Assembly: GCA_951802195.1 (NCBI GenBank)
Contig: OX637621.1
Span: 248,001 to 312,000, forward strand
Length of the DNA: 64,000 nt
Reading direction: 5' to 3'
From: Tausonia pullulans
Lineage: Eukaryota > Basidiomycota > Tremellomycetes > Cystofilobasidiales > Mrakiaceae
Below are positions 45,068 through 57,600 of this stretch, piece after piece. The position numbers and the translations under genes are program-made. The notes under the pieces are model-generated. The model ran no database searches, was not told the origin of the DNA, and saw only the letters and a list, made by a program, of their open reading frames with translations. The stretch's first letter is position 1. Every line of letters starts with the position of its first letter.

Positions 45068-45729
45068 GGAGAAGAGCGTGCTTTTGTGTGCTTGCTGTTG
45101 AGAAAGGCCCCCTGCGCGGAGAGAACGAACGGCTGGGAGGGACGATGATGGCGTTGGGGAGGGCCGTCGTTGTCAGCCGTCGCCGACTTTCGCGTGGGAG
45201 CGGACGAGACGCATGGGACAGGTCGGTCGACGCCTTCCCCCGAGGGACTCACCGCCCGGGCCCTGGGTCTCGCCCGTCAGCAGCATGGGACGGATGGGCG
45301 AGGCGGCGAAGCCCTCACTTGCCCGACGCATCTCCATCTCCTCTGGCGGTGACGTGCCATTGCCCGGATCCCACGACGCTGCGCGCGGCTGTCTGTCGGT
45401 CTGCCGACTCTTCGGCCGACCGGTGCGCTCGTTTCCCCGGGGGCTGTCGAAATGACTCCCGCCGCCCCCGTTTGCCCTCAGACGGCCTTCTCGACACAGT
45501 CCAGTCAGCTCATCGCCCGCTCTTCGTTCCTCAGTGCCTCCAGGCTCACTCACCCTTCGCCTCTCCCAGGCCGCACGCAAGTTCTTGTTCAGCAACAGTC
45601 TTCCTTTCTCCCTTTGTCTTCTCTCTTTTCACGGGTGCGCCCGACGTCAGAGAGAACAGCGATCTATCTCTTCGGGCTGAACGCTCATTCCGACGTCCTG
45701 TCGTGCAGCAGTCTATTCGTCATCTCAAC
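45068..45729. promoter_or_regulatory. Divergent RIB1/LYS2 promoter
   Basis: About 660 nt between opposed start codons. The open frame extending upstream of the LYS2 ATG has no homology that I recognise, and a T/C-rich leader (about 45585-45625) precedes the ATG. Expected to hold both promoters. Confidence 0.5.
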
Positions 45730-48700
45730 ATGCCCGCCTCCCTCGCCGACAGGCTGAAGGTCTGGTCAGCCAGGCTCGCCTCGCTCCCGACGCTCGCCCT
45801 CCCGACGGACTACCCGCGGCCCTCGCCGCCAAGGAACGTCGAGTCTCGTCAGGAGCTCGCCCTCTCGCCCGAGACGGTCAGCGCCCTCCGGTCGCTCGCC
45901 TCGTCGATGACGTCCCAAGCAGCCCAGCAGCCGTCCGAGTACCAGCTCGTCCTCTCCGCCTTCGTCCTCCTCCTCCACCGCTACACGCCCGACCCGTCGC
46001 TGCTCATTGCCTCGTCGCACGTCCCAGAGGAGGAGGAGGCCGGCGCCGCCGGGCTCCCGCAGCCTCTGCCCCTGCTCCTCAACATCGGCGAGACTGAGAC
46101 GTTCGCGACGCTCCTCGCCCAGCTCATCGAGGTCGAGGCCGAGGCGAAGCGCGACTGGGTCCCGCTCGCCGAGCTCGAGCAGGAGATCGCTCGTTCCCAG
46201 CCTGAGCGAGGGGATGTACCGCTCTTCCGGGTCCGCGTCCTTGACGCCACGGCCGACGGTTCCCTTGCCGACGCCCAAGTGTCCTCTGGCTTGGAGACGG
46301 ATCTGAACCTTGCTGTGGCCAAGTCTGACGGCGGTCTCACCCTCGTCCTCACGTCCAACTCGCTCCTCTTCTCGCCGGCGCGCTCCCAGCACCTCCTTGC
46401 CTCGCTCTCCTCGCTCCTCACGACGCTCGCCGCCGAGGGTGGCAAGCCGACGGTTCAGTCGATCCTCACGCTTCCCCTCCGGACCGAGGACCAGGCCAAG
46501 ATTCTCCCGGACCCGACGGCCGACCTCGACTGGTGTGGCTTCAAGGGCGCGATCACCGACATCTTCGCCGCCAACGCCGCCGCTCACCCGGACCGGCCGT
46601 GTGTCGTCCAGAGCCGCGAGGACGCGCCGGGGACCATTGGTGACGGACCCAGCAGCGAGAAGGATGTCTGGACGTATGCTCAGATCGACCGGGCCTCCAA
46701 TCTCGTCGCCCACCGCCTTCTCGAGGGCGGTCTGGAGCGTGGAGAGGTCGTCATGATCTACGCTGCTCGCCGCGTCGAGCTCGTCGTCGCCGTCATGGGA
46801 ACTCTCAAGGCTGGTGGTGTCTTCAGTGTCATTGGTGAGTCATCAAGAGAGCAGTAAGCACCTGGAGCAGCTTGGACCTGACTGGAGAGCGACTGCTCTT
46901 CTCTCCCTCAGACCCGGCCTACCCGCCGACTCGCCAAACAATCTACCTCCAGGTCTCGACTCCACGGGCGCTCGTCGTTCTCTCGTCGGCTGGCACGCTC
47001 CATCAGATCGTCCAGGACTTTATCGCCAACTCGCTGCCGGAGCCTCTCCGACTCATCATCCCCGCCCTCTCCCTCGCGCCCTCCGGCGAGCTCACTGGCG
47101 GCTCGCCTTCCGACAACGGCAAGGACATCCTCGCCTCGGTCACCCACCTTGCCGACAAGCAGACCGGCGTCCTCCTCGGCCCGGACTCCCTCGGCACACT
47201 CTCGTTCACGAGTGGATCGGAGGGTATCCCCAAGGGTGTCAAGGGACGCCACTTCTCCCTCACCCACTTCTTCCCCTGGATGTCCACCCGTTTCGGGCTC
47301 TCGGAGAAGGAGCGCTTCACCATGCTCAGTGGTATTGCCCACGACCCGATCCAGCGTGACAGTGAGTGGTTTCTTCCTCCCTGCCAGCCTTCCTCCCGGC
47401 TTCCGTCACTGATGACCCCTCGATCACTCAGTGTTCACCCCGCTCTTCCTCGGCGCCGAGCTCCACGTTCCGACCGCGGACGACATCGGCACCCCCGGTC
47501 GTCTTGCTGAGTGGATGGCCCAGAGCGAGGTCACCGTCACTCATCTCACCCCCGCCATGGGTCAGCTTCTCTCCGCCCAGGCCAGCGCCCAAATCCCGAC
47601 GCTGCGCAACGCCTTCTTCGTCGGTGACGTTCTCACCAAGCGCGACTGCACGCGTCTCCAGGCGCTGGCCTCGAACGTCCGCATCATCAACATGTACGGA
47701 ACAACCGAGACTCAGCGGGCTGTCTCATACTTTGCGATCCCGCCCGTCTCGGAGGAGGGCACCTTCCTCCAGACCCAGAAGGACATCATGCCCGCTGGCC
47801 AAGGCATGATCGACGTCCAGCTCCTCGTCGTTAACCGTGCGGACCGGACCGTCCCCTGTGCGATCGGCGAGGTCGGCGAGCTTTACGTTCGATCCGGAGG
47901 TATGGCCGAGGGGTATCTGGACCCGTCGCTCACGCAGGCCAAGTTCGTGCAGAACTGGTTCGCGGAAGGGCTTCCGGAGAGGAAGGACACCCTCCAGGGC
48001 ACGCCTGAGGGCGCGTACTGGAAGGGCATCCGGGACAGGATGTACCGGACCGGTGACATTGGAAGGTACCTTCCCAACGGAACCGTCGAGTGCACAGGGC
48101 GTGCCGACGACCAGGTCAAGATCCGATGCTTCCGTATCGAGCTGGGCGAGATCGACACCCATCTTTCCCGCCATCCTCTTGTTCGAGAGAACGTGACGCT
48201 CGTTCGGAGGGACAAGAATGAGGAAAAGGTCCTCGTCTCATACTTTGTGCCTCAACAGGCCGGCGACGCCCTCAAGGCGTTCGAAAGCGAGTCGGAGGAC
48301 GACGAGGATGACGAGGACGACGAGGGAAGGAAGCGCACCGAGGTCGAAAAGGGCGTCCGCAAGTACCGGAAGCTCATCAAGGACATCCGGGAGCACCTCA
48401 AGAAGAAGCTTGCAAGCTACGCCGTCCCTTCGGGTGAGGACTGGCTCTCCCTTTTCCCTTCGATCCAGCGCTCATAACTCGTTATCTCCTCTCAGTCTAC
48501 ATTCCTCTCGGTCGGATGCCTCTCAACCCGAACGGAAAAATTGACAAGCCCCGTCTCCCGTTCCCGGACACTTCGACTGCCTCGCAGCCGTCCAAGAAGA
48601 AGAAGGCCGCCGCTGGCGGCGCCGAGCCCGCCCGGGCACTCACCCCAACCGAGGAGGCTGTCCATGCCATCTGGCACCGACTCCTCCCCTCCCCTCCCTC

Positions 48701-50300
48701 GGAGATTGCGCTCGATGATAACTTCTTCGATCTCGGTGGCCACTCAATTATTGCGACTCGGCTGGTCTTCGAGATCCGCAAGCACTTCGTCGTTGCCGCC
48801 CCGCTCGGCCTCGTCTTTGATCAGCCGACGATCCGCGGCCTCGCCGCAGCGCTTGACGCCCTCCGCCAGGGCGAGCTTGGCTTTGAGGCGCCCGTCCCGT
48901 CGTCGTCGTCGGCCGCTGCTACTCCCGCTGACGTTTCGGGCGAGGGCGTCTCTGCCTCTGGCGAAGACTATGCCAAGGACCTCCCGATCCTCACCAAGGA
49001 GCTCGCACCCTCGTACGCAGCCCTCCCGGCCGACTTCTCCTCCAAGCCGCTCACCGTCTTCCTCACGGGCGCGACGGGCTTCCTCGGCGCCTTCATTCTC
49101 CGTGATCTGCTCGCTCGCCGAGGAGTGGACCGCGTCAAGAAGGTTGTCTGCCTCGTTCGTGCCAAGACGGCCGAGCAGGGCCTTGCGAGGCTCCGGGAGA
49201 GCGGAGAGGGCCGCGCTGTCTGGGACGAGAAGTGGGTCTCCGAGGGGCGAGTCGAGTCTGTTCTCGGTGACCTCGCCGAGACCAAGTTCGGCCTCGACGA
49301 CAAGACGTGGTCGAGGATCGCTGAGGAGGCGGACGTCGTCGTCCACAACGGAGCACTCGTCCACTGGGTCTACGGCTACGGTCGCCTTCGTGCCCCGAAC
49401 GTCCTCTCGACGCTGACGGCGCTCTCGCTCTGCGCTGAGCACCACCCGAAGGCCTTCTCCTTCGTCTCGACGACCGCCACGGTCGAGACGGAGCACTTTG
49501 TTCGACTCTCGGAGCAGCTCATCTCCTCCGGCAAGGGCGACGGTGTCCCGGAGTCGGACGACCTTGACGGCGCCCGGACGGGTCTCACCACGGGCTACGG
49601 TCAGACGAAGTGGGTCGCCGAGCGGCTCATCATGGAGGCTGGTAAGCGCGGTCTCGCCGGGTGGATTGTCCGGCCGGGCTACATTGTGGGTGACTCGGAG
49701 AACGCTGTCACCAACACGGACGACTTCATCTGGCGACTCGTCAAGGGCTCGATCCAGCTTGGCCTCGTTCCGGACATCAACAACACGATCAACATGGTCC
49801 CCGTTGACCACGTCGCCCGTATCACAGCCGTCTCGGCGGTCTCGCCTCCTTCTTCGTCATCCTCCTCCTCGTCGCCCTTCGGCGCCGTCTCGGTCGCCCA
49901 CGTCACATCTCGCCCCGCGACGCGGTACAACGACCTCCTTTCCCCTCTCGCCGCCTACGGCTACGGCACGCAGACGACTTCGTACCTCGACTGGCGCGCC
50001 AAACTCGAGGCCCACGTCCTCGAAGTCGGCGACAACGCCCTCTTCCCGCTGCTCCACTTTGTCCTCGACGATCTGCCGACGAGCACCAAGTCCGCGGAGC
50101 TCGATGACTCCAACACGAGGGCGCTCCTCCGGGGGGCCGGCGAGCGCGAGGGCATGAACGTCAGCGGGGAGATCCTCGGAAGGTACCTCGCCTGGCTCAT
50201 CAAGGCCGGCTTCCTCGACCAGCCGACAGGCGAGAAGACGCTAGAGCTTCCGGTGCTCGAGGGTGATGCGAGGGCGATTGGCCGGAGCAGTGGAGCTTAA
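45730..50300 (+). CDS. LYS2: L-2-aminoadipate reductase
   Basis: Four exons (45730-46834, 46912-47361, 47432-48433, 48496-50300) total 4,362 nt, 1,453 residues, as usual for fungal LYS2. Domains in order: an N-terminal condensation-like part; the adenylation domain with [20 protein letters not shown] (about residue 465), [12 protein letters not shown] and [16 protein letters not shown]; an acidic insert ([16 protein letters not shown]) before the adenylation lysine region; a carrier domain with [17 protein letters not shown] (Ser for phosphopantetheine, about residue 935); and an NADPH reductase with [15 protein letters not shown] (about residue 1045) and [14 protein letters not shown] (YxxxK, about residue 1220). 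Known role: activation and reduction of aminoadipate to the semialdehyde in lysine synthesis, needing LYS5 for priming. All key motifs are present. Confidence 0.97.
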
Positions 50301-50559
50301 GATGGTGTACGGTGGTGGGGTGGATGGAATCTCTGATGTATGTCGCGTGTGTAAGGAGTGCATTGTTCTTTCGGATGTAACCATGCAAAAAAAAAAAAAA
50401 AAAAAAGCAACAAAAAGAAAGGGAGGATAAGAACGGAGGAGACGGAAGGCAAGGAGGACACAATAGGTAGCAACGACAAACTCCCAGCAACAGGTGCAAG
50501 GGGAGGAGCTGCTGCCGCTCCCGGGTGGACACCCACCCCGAACGTGGTCCCGCCATCCT
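50301..50559. other. LYS2 3' region with an A20 tract
   Basis: Contains a run of 20 As (50387-50406), 87 nt past the LYS2 stop, followed by purine-rich sequence. The last exon of the minus-strand hypothetical gene may reach into this interval. Confidence 0.5.
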
Positions 50560-51601
50560 CCGCTTCCAGCGAAGCCAGCGCCGACGGTCGCGGTGGCCCT
50601 CGCTCTGGTCAGCTTTAGGCGTTGCTTCGTGCACAAAGGAGAGCCAGCATCAATTCTCAGAGGAGCCGAGTGGGGCCCAGGGGCGCGTCAGTTCGATGAG
50701 ATCAGGGTGCACCGGATCCGGAGTCGACCTACCTCGAAGGAGAGGGAGAAAGCAGCGTCAACGGACGGTGTTCCAAGGTAGAACGTTCTGACGAGCTTCA
50801 CTCCTGCAAGCGCCATGACCCCGCTCCAAGCGGTGTCGAGCGTCTGCGCCGTGTGGACTGGACCTAAAGGAAGAGGTACTGCCTGCCACCTTCGGCATTG
50901 GCCGGGTATGGAGAAAGTTGAAGCATCGAGGCAGTTAGCCAGAATCCTTTACGGTTGATAGGGAGCGGGACAAGCACCCTCGTAGATAGGCTGGATGCCC
51001 AAGTGCCAGAAGAGACTATATTTGCCACCCATCTCGAGGGGCGACGGCGGTGAGATTGAGTCGAGGTGCCTGGCTCAGCTCACTACCTGCAAGGCAAAGC
51101 GCCCCCCCCCCCCCCCCCCCTGGACTCGATCTTACTGTATGAGCGTACGCATACAGTGTCGAAGGACCCAAATTCGACGAGCCTCTTGATATAGAAGGCA
51201 GCCCATGCGGAAGAAAGAGCGGGGCTGGGAGGCGAGTAGTGGAGATCCCTGGAAGGCAAGAACTCGATGTCAGCATCATCGGACTGGATGCCTTAAGCAG
51301 AAGGTCAGGGCTCGCCAGACGTAGTCAGTAGAATGCTCCTCGGATTTCGAGACAGACAGGGCCATCGGAACTACCGGCGCGGGCCTGGGCGCAAGCAGTT
51401 CTCGTCGAGATGCTAACGGGCTTCGAGTTCGCGTCCATCCCCTCAAACTTGAGAGCCAGCTCCTCGGCCAGATCATGACGACTTGAGATCCCTCCTCAAC
51501 GCCGGTCTCATTGTCCTCTCCCCCCTGCTCTCCTTTCTACTCTACCTCGTGGCCAACGCTTGCGGATCTCCTGAAGCATCAAATGCTCTTGTATTGGCCA
51601 T
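50560..51601 (-). CDS. Unrecognised protein, five or more exons, 3' end uncertain
   Basis: Minus-strand exons splice in phase from ATG 51601: MANTRAFDASGDPQALAT, then SRHDLAEELALKFEGMDANS, then GIQSDDADIEFLPSRDLHYS, PPSPALSSAWAAFYIKRLVE, FGSFDT, then MGGKYSLFWHLGIQPIYEG, then GPVHTAQTLDTAWSGVMALA and GVKLVRTFYLGTPSVDAAFS. Donors include GTAGAG, GTAGTT, GTATGC, GTGCTT and GTAGGT; introns are about 60-120 nt. Composition and codon use fit a real soluble or membrane-associated protein. I do not recognise the family. After SFE (GTAGGT donor) two possible last exons exist, so the C-terminus is open. One intron contains a 19-base G run on the gene's strand. The opposite strand has competing open frames, which lowers confidence. 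Confidence 0.45.
51102..51120 (+). repeat. C19 homopolymer
   Basis: Nineteen Cs in a row (G19 on the minus strand), inside a predicted intron of the unrecognised minus-strand gene. Confidence 0.9.
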
Positions 51602-52704
51602 GGTCGCTATTCATGCTGGCCGACCCGGCTTGCCATCGGGTCCTACCACAGCCAGCCCGGGCCCGCTCCCAAGGAGCGTCTTGGCGATGTTATCGAGGTT
51701 GTTGTTCGAGCGCTTCCTATCGAGGAGGGACATCCCAAGGCTGCGAGTCTCGGCTGACGAAGTCGCCGATGTCAACTTCGACGAGCCACCGGAGGAATGG
51801 AGAAGATGGGGGTGAGTGCGAGAGTAGAAGAGTGGGCATCCAACGACGCGCATGCACGCGCATCCTCGTCAGGGTGACCAGCCGCCTAGTCATCGCTCTC
51901 GCACGGAGCTCGTCGAGGGAAGATAGCCGCGAGTGATCGCCGATGGAGTGAGGAACGTTGTACGTCGACGAAATCGCCAAGAGGAGAGATGGAACAGTGC
52001 GGGACATGGCTCAAGTAGAGTGAAAGGATGCAGGGTGGGTGATGTAAGTGGGCAAATGAGTAAATGAGTGGGTCGGTGAGTGGGTTGGTGAAAAATTCAT
52101 GGTTGGAGAACTTTGTTAACTCTCTCGGTCTCGTTGTCACACAATACATGCGCCTTCGATACAGAAGAATTGGGTTGAAAGTAAGTAAGCTGGTCGTCGC
52201 GCAGGCGGGCAGCAGAGCCCGCTCGAAATCACCCTCCTGAACGGTTACCACTGTCTTGCGCCCTCCACTCATGACCCGGGTAGGAAGAGGTCTTGGGGGC
52301 AGGAAGAGGTCTTGTAATTTGATACAGAACATGGGGCCATGCACGCAGTTAGCAAATTGATAGGGCGGATGTTAGCGTTTGTCTCTGATGAGGAGTGCTT
52401 CCGAGATAAGCAAGAAAGAGTGCGCCTGGGGAAGGTTGAAAGACGTGTCACATATGCACAGTCATTCCAGAGGACGCGCGAGAAATGAGGTGTGGTAGAA
52501 GGGTGGCTGACCGTGGCGACTGAGGGCTGCGAGCGACGAGCTGCGAGGTGGTGGCCGTCGGATCGCGCTGGAGAAGAGAAGACGCGTCGAACAAACGAGT
52601 GAGAGCGCGACGCGCGAGATCATCCAACCACCACCACCCACCTCTCTTCGCCTCCCCCACCCCCCCCCCCCCCCACCCTCCCCTCACCTGATCTTCATTC
52701 AGCC
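51602..52704. other. Intergenic, ambiguous coding signals, RFA2 promoter
   Basis: From 51602 to about 51850 both strands carry short open frames with acceptable codon use (plus strand ending GHPKAASLG-stop near 51762; minus strand ending GPDGKPGRPA-stop), and I could not choose between them. Beyond that no gene is seen. The last 60 nt before RFA2 are C-rich (C15 at 52660-52674), a likely promoter/leader tract. Confidence 0.4.
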
Positions 52705-54379
52705 ATGTCGGACCCCTACTACAACAATGGAGGCGGTGGATTCATGCAGGGTGGGCCATCGTCGCAGGATGGAAGTCGACCCCCTGTGAGTCCTCTGCCT
52801 TGTGCCTTACACGTGGCCCGTCGTCCACCTCACCTCACTTCAACCGAAACCCGTCGCTCTTTCCATCGCTACCCCACTATCGATGGCTGACATGAATTTC
52901 CATCGGCACTATTCAATAGAAAGCCCAGCAGAGTCTTCGGCCGGTCACGATCAAGCAGTTCCTGAACGCCAGCCAGATGCACGGTGACGCCGATTTCAGC
53001 ATCGACGACGTCGACGTCCAGCAGGTGAGCAGTAATCTCTCTATTCTCCCAACCAGCTACATCTGGGCAGAGAGGAAGAGCAACGGCTTTCTCAGAGTGC
53101 CTCACCTGAGCGCGTCGCGACTGGGTCCACTCAACATCCCGACGCGTCGTCTCCTTTAAGGCAGAGCAAGCGAACGAGCTCCTGTCCTCATTCGTCGTTG
53201 GAACTTGATCATGCTTGACGTTCAACCTCATTAATTTTCCTCCTCGGCTCCGAATTTTCTAAAACGATGGAGGTCTCCTCTGGGCGTCAATTTGAGCCCT
53301 CCGACGCGTCAAGCGAACTCACTCCACCCCTTCCCTTTTTCTCAGGTCACCTTCGTTGGAGTCGTCCGCAACATCAACATCTCCCAGACGAATGTTAACC
53401 TCTCGCTTGAGGACGGCACGGGGTCGTGCGAGGCCAAGCTCTGGATGACTTCCGCGGACGACGAGGGTGGGAAGATGGCGGGCATCACGTCAGTCGCGTC
53501 GCGCGTCTCTCTTTTACTTCCCCTTCTCCGCCCGACGGGTCGGACGGACATGTCTTTCGGTGTTTGCTGACGCGCTTTGCGGTCTTGTTTCTCTTCCCCA
53601 GGCAGGACATGTACATTCGGGTCATCGGCACGCTCAAGACGTTCGCCAACAAGCGGCACATTGCCGCAAGTCAGATCCTGCCTATCACCGACCTGAACGA
53701 GGTCTTCTACCATTTCCTTGAGGCCCAGTACGTCAGCCTCCTCATGAGGAAGGGCAAGATCGTGAGTGGTCCACGTCTTCTCCTCTGAGGACGCCTAGAT
53801 CGGCGAGTTGACTTGGAAACACGTCGTCCGCAGTCGGACAGCTCGACGACATCGAACACGGGCGACATCGGCAACTCGTCCAAGCTCAACGATTATAGCA
53901 TGTCTGCCGGGGGAGGAGGCGGAGGAGCAGAAGACAAGGACTGGAAGAGCCTAAGCCCGTCAGTCCCGTCGCTCGAGGCTGAGCCAGCAGTACTTCCCTG
54001 ATCCACTGGCGACTGTTGGAATGCTTATACTCGTCCCTCTATTACTTCCTACAGCGTTCAACGCAAGATCCTGGAGTACGTCAAGGCGCACGCGACGGAC
54101 GAAGGCGTCCACGTTCGCGAAGTCGCCAACAGCATCACCGGCTTCTCACACGATACGATCAGGTGAGAGTTTTTTTAGTCGTATTCCCCCATCCTCCTTG
54201 TGCGCGCGCGCCTTTTGACTGACTGCTTGTGCTTTCTCAGCAACGCGATCGAGACGCTCCTGACGGACGGGCAGCTCTTCACTTGTGAGGCTCGACGAAC
54301 CCTGCCTCGTGTCACAAACTGCAGCTGCTGACATCTATCTCCAACAGCCATGGACGATGAACACGTCATGTGCACTTGA
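52705..54379 (+). CDS. RFA2: Replication protein A 32 kDa subunit
   Basis: The N-terminus MSDPYYNNGGGGFMQGGPSS is Gly/Ser-rich, like the phosphorylated RPA32 tail. Spliced exons continue with KAQQSLRPVTIKQFLNASQ, the start of the OB fold, then VTFVGVVRNINISQTNVNLS, EDGTGSCEAKLWM, YIRVIGTLKTFANKRHIAAS and PITDLNEVFYHFLEAQYVSL. A Gly/Ser linker leads to the winged helix QRKILEYVKAHATDEGVHVR, then EVANSITGFSHDTISNAIET, then LLTDGQLFTSMDDEHVMCT-stop. About eight exons, introns 50-310 nt. Known role: the middle subunit of RPA binding single-stranded DNA in replication and repair, with the winged helix recruiting repair partners. All expected parts are present; only exact exon edges are approximate. 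Confidence 0.95.
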
Positions 54380-54681
54380 AGACGACGAGGAGCAAGCGTG
54401 TTCGATCTATATGTGTTCACTATGACTTTTACCAGAAAAGTGCCGGCCTGCTAGTATCAGTCGCGCAAGACGGGGATGTTCTGCATATGTTAAGGGGAGG
54501 AGAAAGAAGGAAAACAAAAACGAAATACGAGGAGGAGGAGCGGGGGATGACGAGACAATAAACATGGAAACAAAGGAAGGGGGGAAGGAGAGACACGATA
54601 TCGTACGATTGGAGTGGTATGGAGAAGACTTGGAGAGAAGTAAGAAAGAGGGAGAAAATGACAAGTGATGGAGCGGAAACC
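54380..54681. other. Convergent RFA2/transcription-factor 3' region
   Basis: A G/A-rich 300-nt spacer between facing stops. No gene seen. Confidence 0.55.
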
Positions 54682-57600
54682 CTAACCGTTGCCAGAGCCG
54701 TGCCCGTTCGGCCACATCCCCTCGTTAACCGCGGACGCGAAGTTCTGGGCGATCATCGGGTCGCCAAAGCCGTGGCCGGATGGTAACCTATGTATGCGTG
54801 GAGCAGAGAAGCCAAGGTCAGGCGGGTTCAACAAGACAAGGAGCACATGAGGTGAACGGACCATTGAGAGAAGCCGTCCTTGAAAAGATCCTCAAACACC
54901 TCTGGCTGAGCGCTCATGTCACCCTGTGAAAGTGGCTCGTCAGCTCATGCTGCTAGGTGGCTGATTCATCTCACAGCAACTCACAATCGAAAAGCCCCCG
55001 ACGTGGTTCATCTCGCTCAGCTGGAGATCCAGCGCGGTAAGATCCACGCCGCCATCCTCGACCCCAGCAGCCTGGGGACCTAGCGCAGGATTGTACGGAA
55101 GAGTTCGACTGACCGCCGAGTTAAATGGGCTCGAAGCGGCGTTAGCCTCGGAGCTCGGGAGTTGCTGAAAGCGTGAGAAGGCGGCCCGAGGTGATTGTCG
55201 GCGCGTGGGCGAGGCCGACGTCGTAGAAGTCTGGAGGAGTGACTGGAAGAAGCGTGCTTGGTAGGCTGCAGCGTGGGGGTCAACGTAAGGTAAGGGCAAA
55301 TCAGATCAATAAAGCGGCAAGGTAGAGCAGCTTTGACACTGACCTGAGGCATCGTGGGGGTCCTTGGCGACGGCACGGCAGGTGAAGGTGGCCTGGCGGA
55401 GGGCGGTCAAGACGGCTTCCCCGGCGAGTCGGGGCATCCTTGTAACATTCTGCCGCCACGAGCAAAACCGAGCGAGAGATCACATCAGCCGTCGTCCAAC
55501 GGGTAAGTTGAAAGGTCTGCTGCTCACTTTTGCGAGCCAGAGCCCGGCGGAAGCGGTGCCAAAGGTTATGGTACTAGAAAGAAAGAGGGAATGAACTCAG
55601 TCGAGCTGAACGATCTCGACCCATCTTCCCCCCCTTTTCGCCCACCGCGCTTCACTGAGTGCATGGATGGGCAGGTCCAAGAGCACATGTGGGGAAGGCC
55701 ACTCACTCTTGCGAGTAGATCAGGAACGACTGAAGGTCGCTTGAGAGGTAGCGTAGCACACTCAGAGCCGATGCAATGCACTGAGAGAACGCGAGCAAGG
55801 CCTCTTGGGTAGGTGGAGACTGATCGGCGAACGCGCCGTCAGCACTCGTGGGGTGAGAAGCCAGGTCCGGGATGTCCGCCGAAACCAGGGAGAGCTGCAC
55901 AACGTCGACTGGTGGTGCACAAGGTCCACAAATCAGCTCTGGCGACGAGTGCCCATCTTCATGTGAATCTTTTGGACTCACGTTCGAAAGTGATAAGTCT
56001 GTTCGAGCGTGGGGTGCTGTCGTCAGCTGGGCACGCAGGTTGGCGACGAGAGAAATGCCGACTCGCCTGTCGTAAAACCGGACCATCACCTCAATTGAGG
56101 GATGCAGCTCGCATTTGGCTTCAGATTACAAATGACCAAAAGTCAGAATTATTGTCCGTGTTGCGGTTTGCCAGGCCTAACATAGACTTACGCTCGCCAA
56201 GGGCCCAGTCTCTCTGCCACCGATGGAATGACTCGCGAACATGGGCCATCATCGCGAACTTAACGCTCGGCTCCTGGAGGCGTCCAACGTTCTGGCAGAA
56301 CTCGGTGACCCGGAGGAGGGCGAGACTCGAGGCGAGCATTGGATCCGAGGTGCACTTGTACTCAGCTGCCGTAAGAAAAGCAAATTTAATCAGGAGGGAT
56401 GCACGCGAGGAAAGCCCAGAAGTGATGATATGAAAGAAACGAACGGTGGTCAAGAACCCAGTTATCGGTGTCCGGGTGCTCGGAAATTTGAATCATTCTC
56501 GGGCGGCCCTGCTGGAGCATGAGACTGGAAGGAAAGGGGAGCCGAGTCAGACACAACGTGTCAAAGTGCACGCGTCAGAGTGAAAGGCTCACGTTGCATC
56601 GAAGCAGGAGAGCTGAAGCCAGGTCCGCTCCCGATCCTGGAATCACCACGAGCAAGGATTTAGCCTCTTCTCTCGTGAGAACTTCGCAGCTCCACGCACA
56701 AGTTGCTGCCTTGCCGCCAGCTCGCCGTCGGGCAGCGGTCGTTTCGGCCCAAGATGCAAGTCAAGTTCATAGGCCAAACGGATTGCTAAAGACAGCGGAG
56801 GAAAGGTGAATTAGATTGACCCAAAGCTCTGCAAATGAGAAGCCATAGCTCACCGTATCCGACGCGTCTCCATGCGCCGTTATCCTTTGTCTCCTTCCAG
56901 AAGGCGAGAAGTGACAGAGCCTGGATGAGGCCGATATTGCAGACGCCCTCCACGAACGCTCTGGCGAGAAAGCTTGTGGACAGAGCCAGTAGCGCAGGGT
57001 ACGCTGCGGGTTGCTGAACCTTGGCTGCGACAGTGAGAATGGCGGTGAAAAGGATGGTCTGGAGAGGTGGGTTAATACTTGATATGAAAGCTTTCTTCAC
57101 GCTGCGATGAAGGAAGGAGAGTGATTTACCGATTGCTCTCGGACGTAAGTCGGCGTATGAAGGGCTGGATCAAGAAGGCTGCGAACGAGAAGACAGAAGC
57201 TGGTTAAAAAATCCGAAAACGGGAATCTTAAGAAACATGATGCGGCGTACTCGACGAAGACATTCAGGCGCTGATGGAAACTTGGGGAGCAGGCAGATCA
57301 GATGCTTCAGTCAGGAGGGGATCAAGGCAAGCACCTAGATCGTGCCAAGGGCAAGCTCACCTCTCGAAGAGGCTGACCGCCTCCGCAGGCTGCAAAATCC
57401 CAGACGACACCGGATCAATCCACGCCTCGGCGACCTTGGGCGGCTCCGGAGGCGCCGGCTCAACAGCGGGAACACCTGATCCAGCAGACTCGTCCCGTTT
57501 TCGGTCCAGAACATCAGCGAGACTGAGGGCCTTCCCCTGCCCAAGATCTGGCGGTGCTAAAGTTGAATAATCGTGGACATTACTCTCGTAATGAGTCTCC

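Noticed and set aside
48744-49811. 355-codon antisense open frame opposite the LYS2 reductase domain
   Set aside because: Mirror of strongly biased codons in a confirmed gene; no homology and no start context.
50387-50406. A20 run downstream of LYS2 as a retrocopy poly(A) tail
   Set aside because: LYS2 keeps three introns, and I see no target-site duplication or LINE/SINE sequence; it is simply a genomic A run.
51483-51815. Plus-strand 110-codon frame with a hydrophobic stretch
   Set aside because: No ATG at its beginning, and it overlaps minus-strand exons that splice in phase; left as ambiguous in the intergenic entry.
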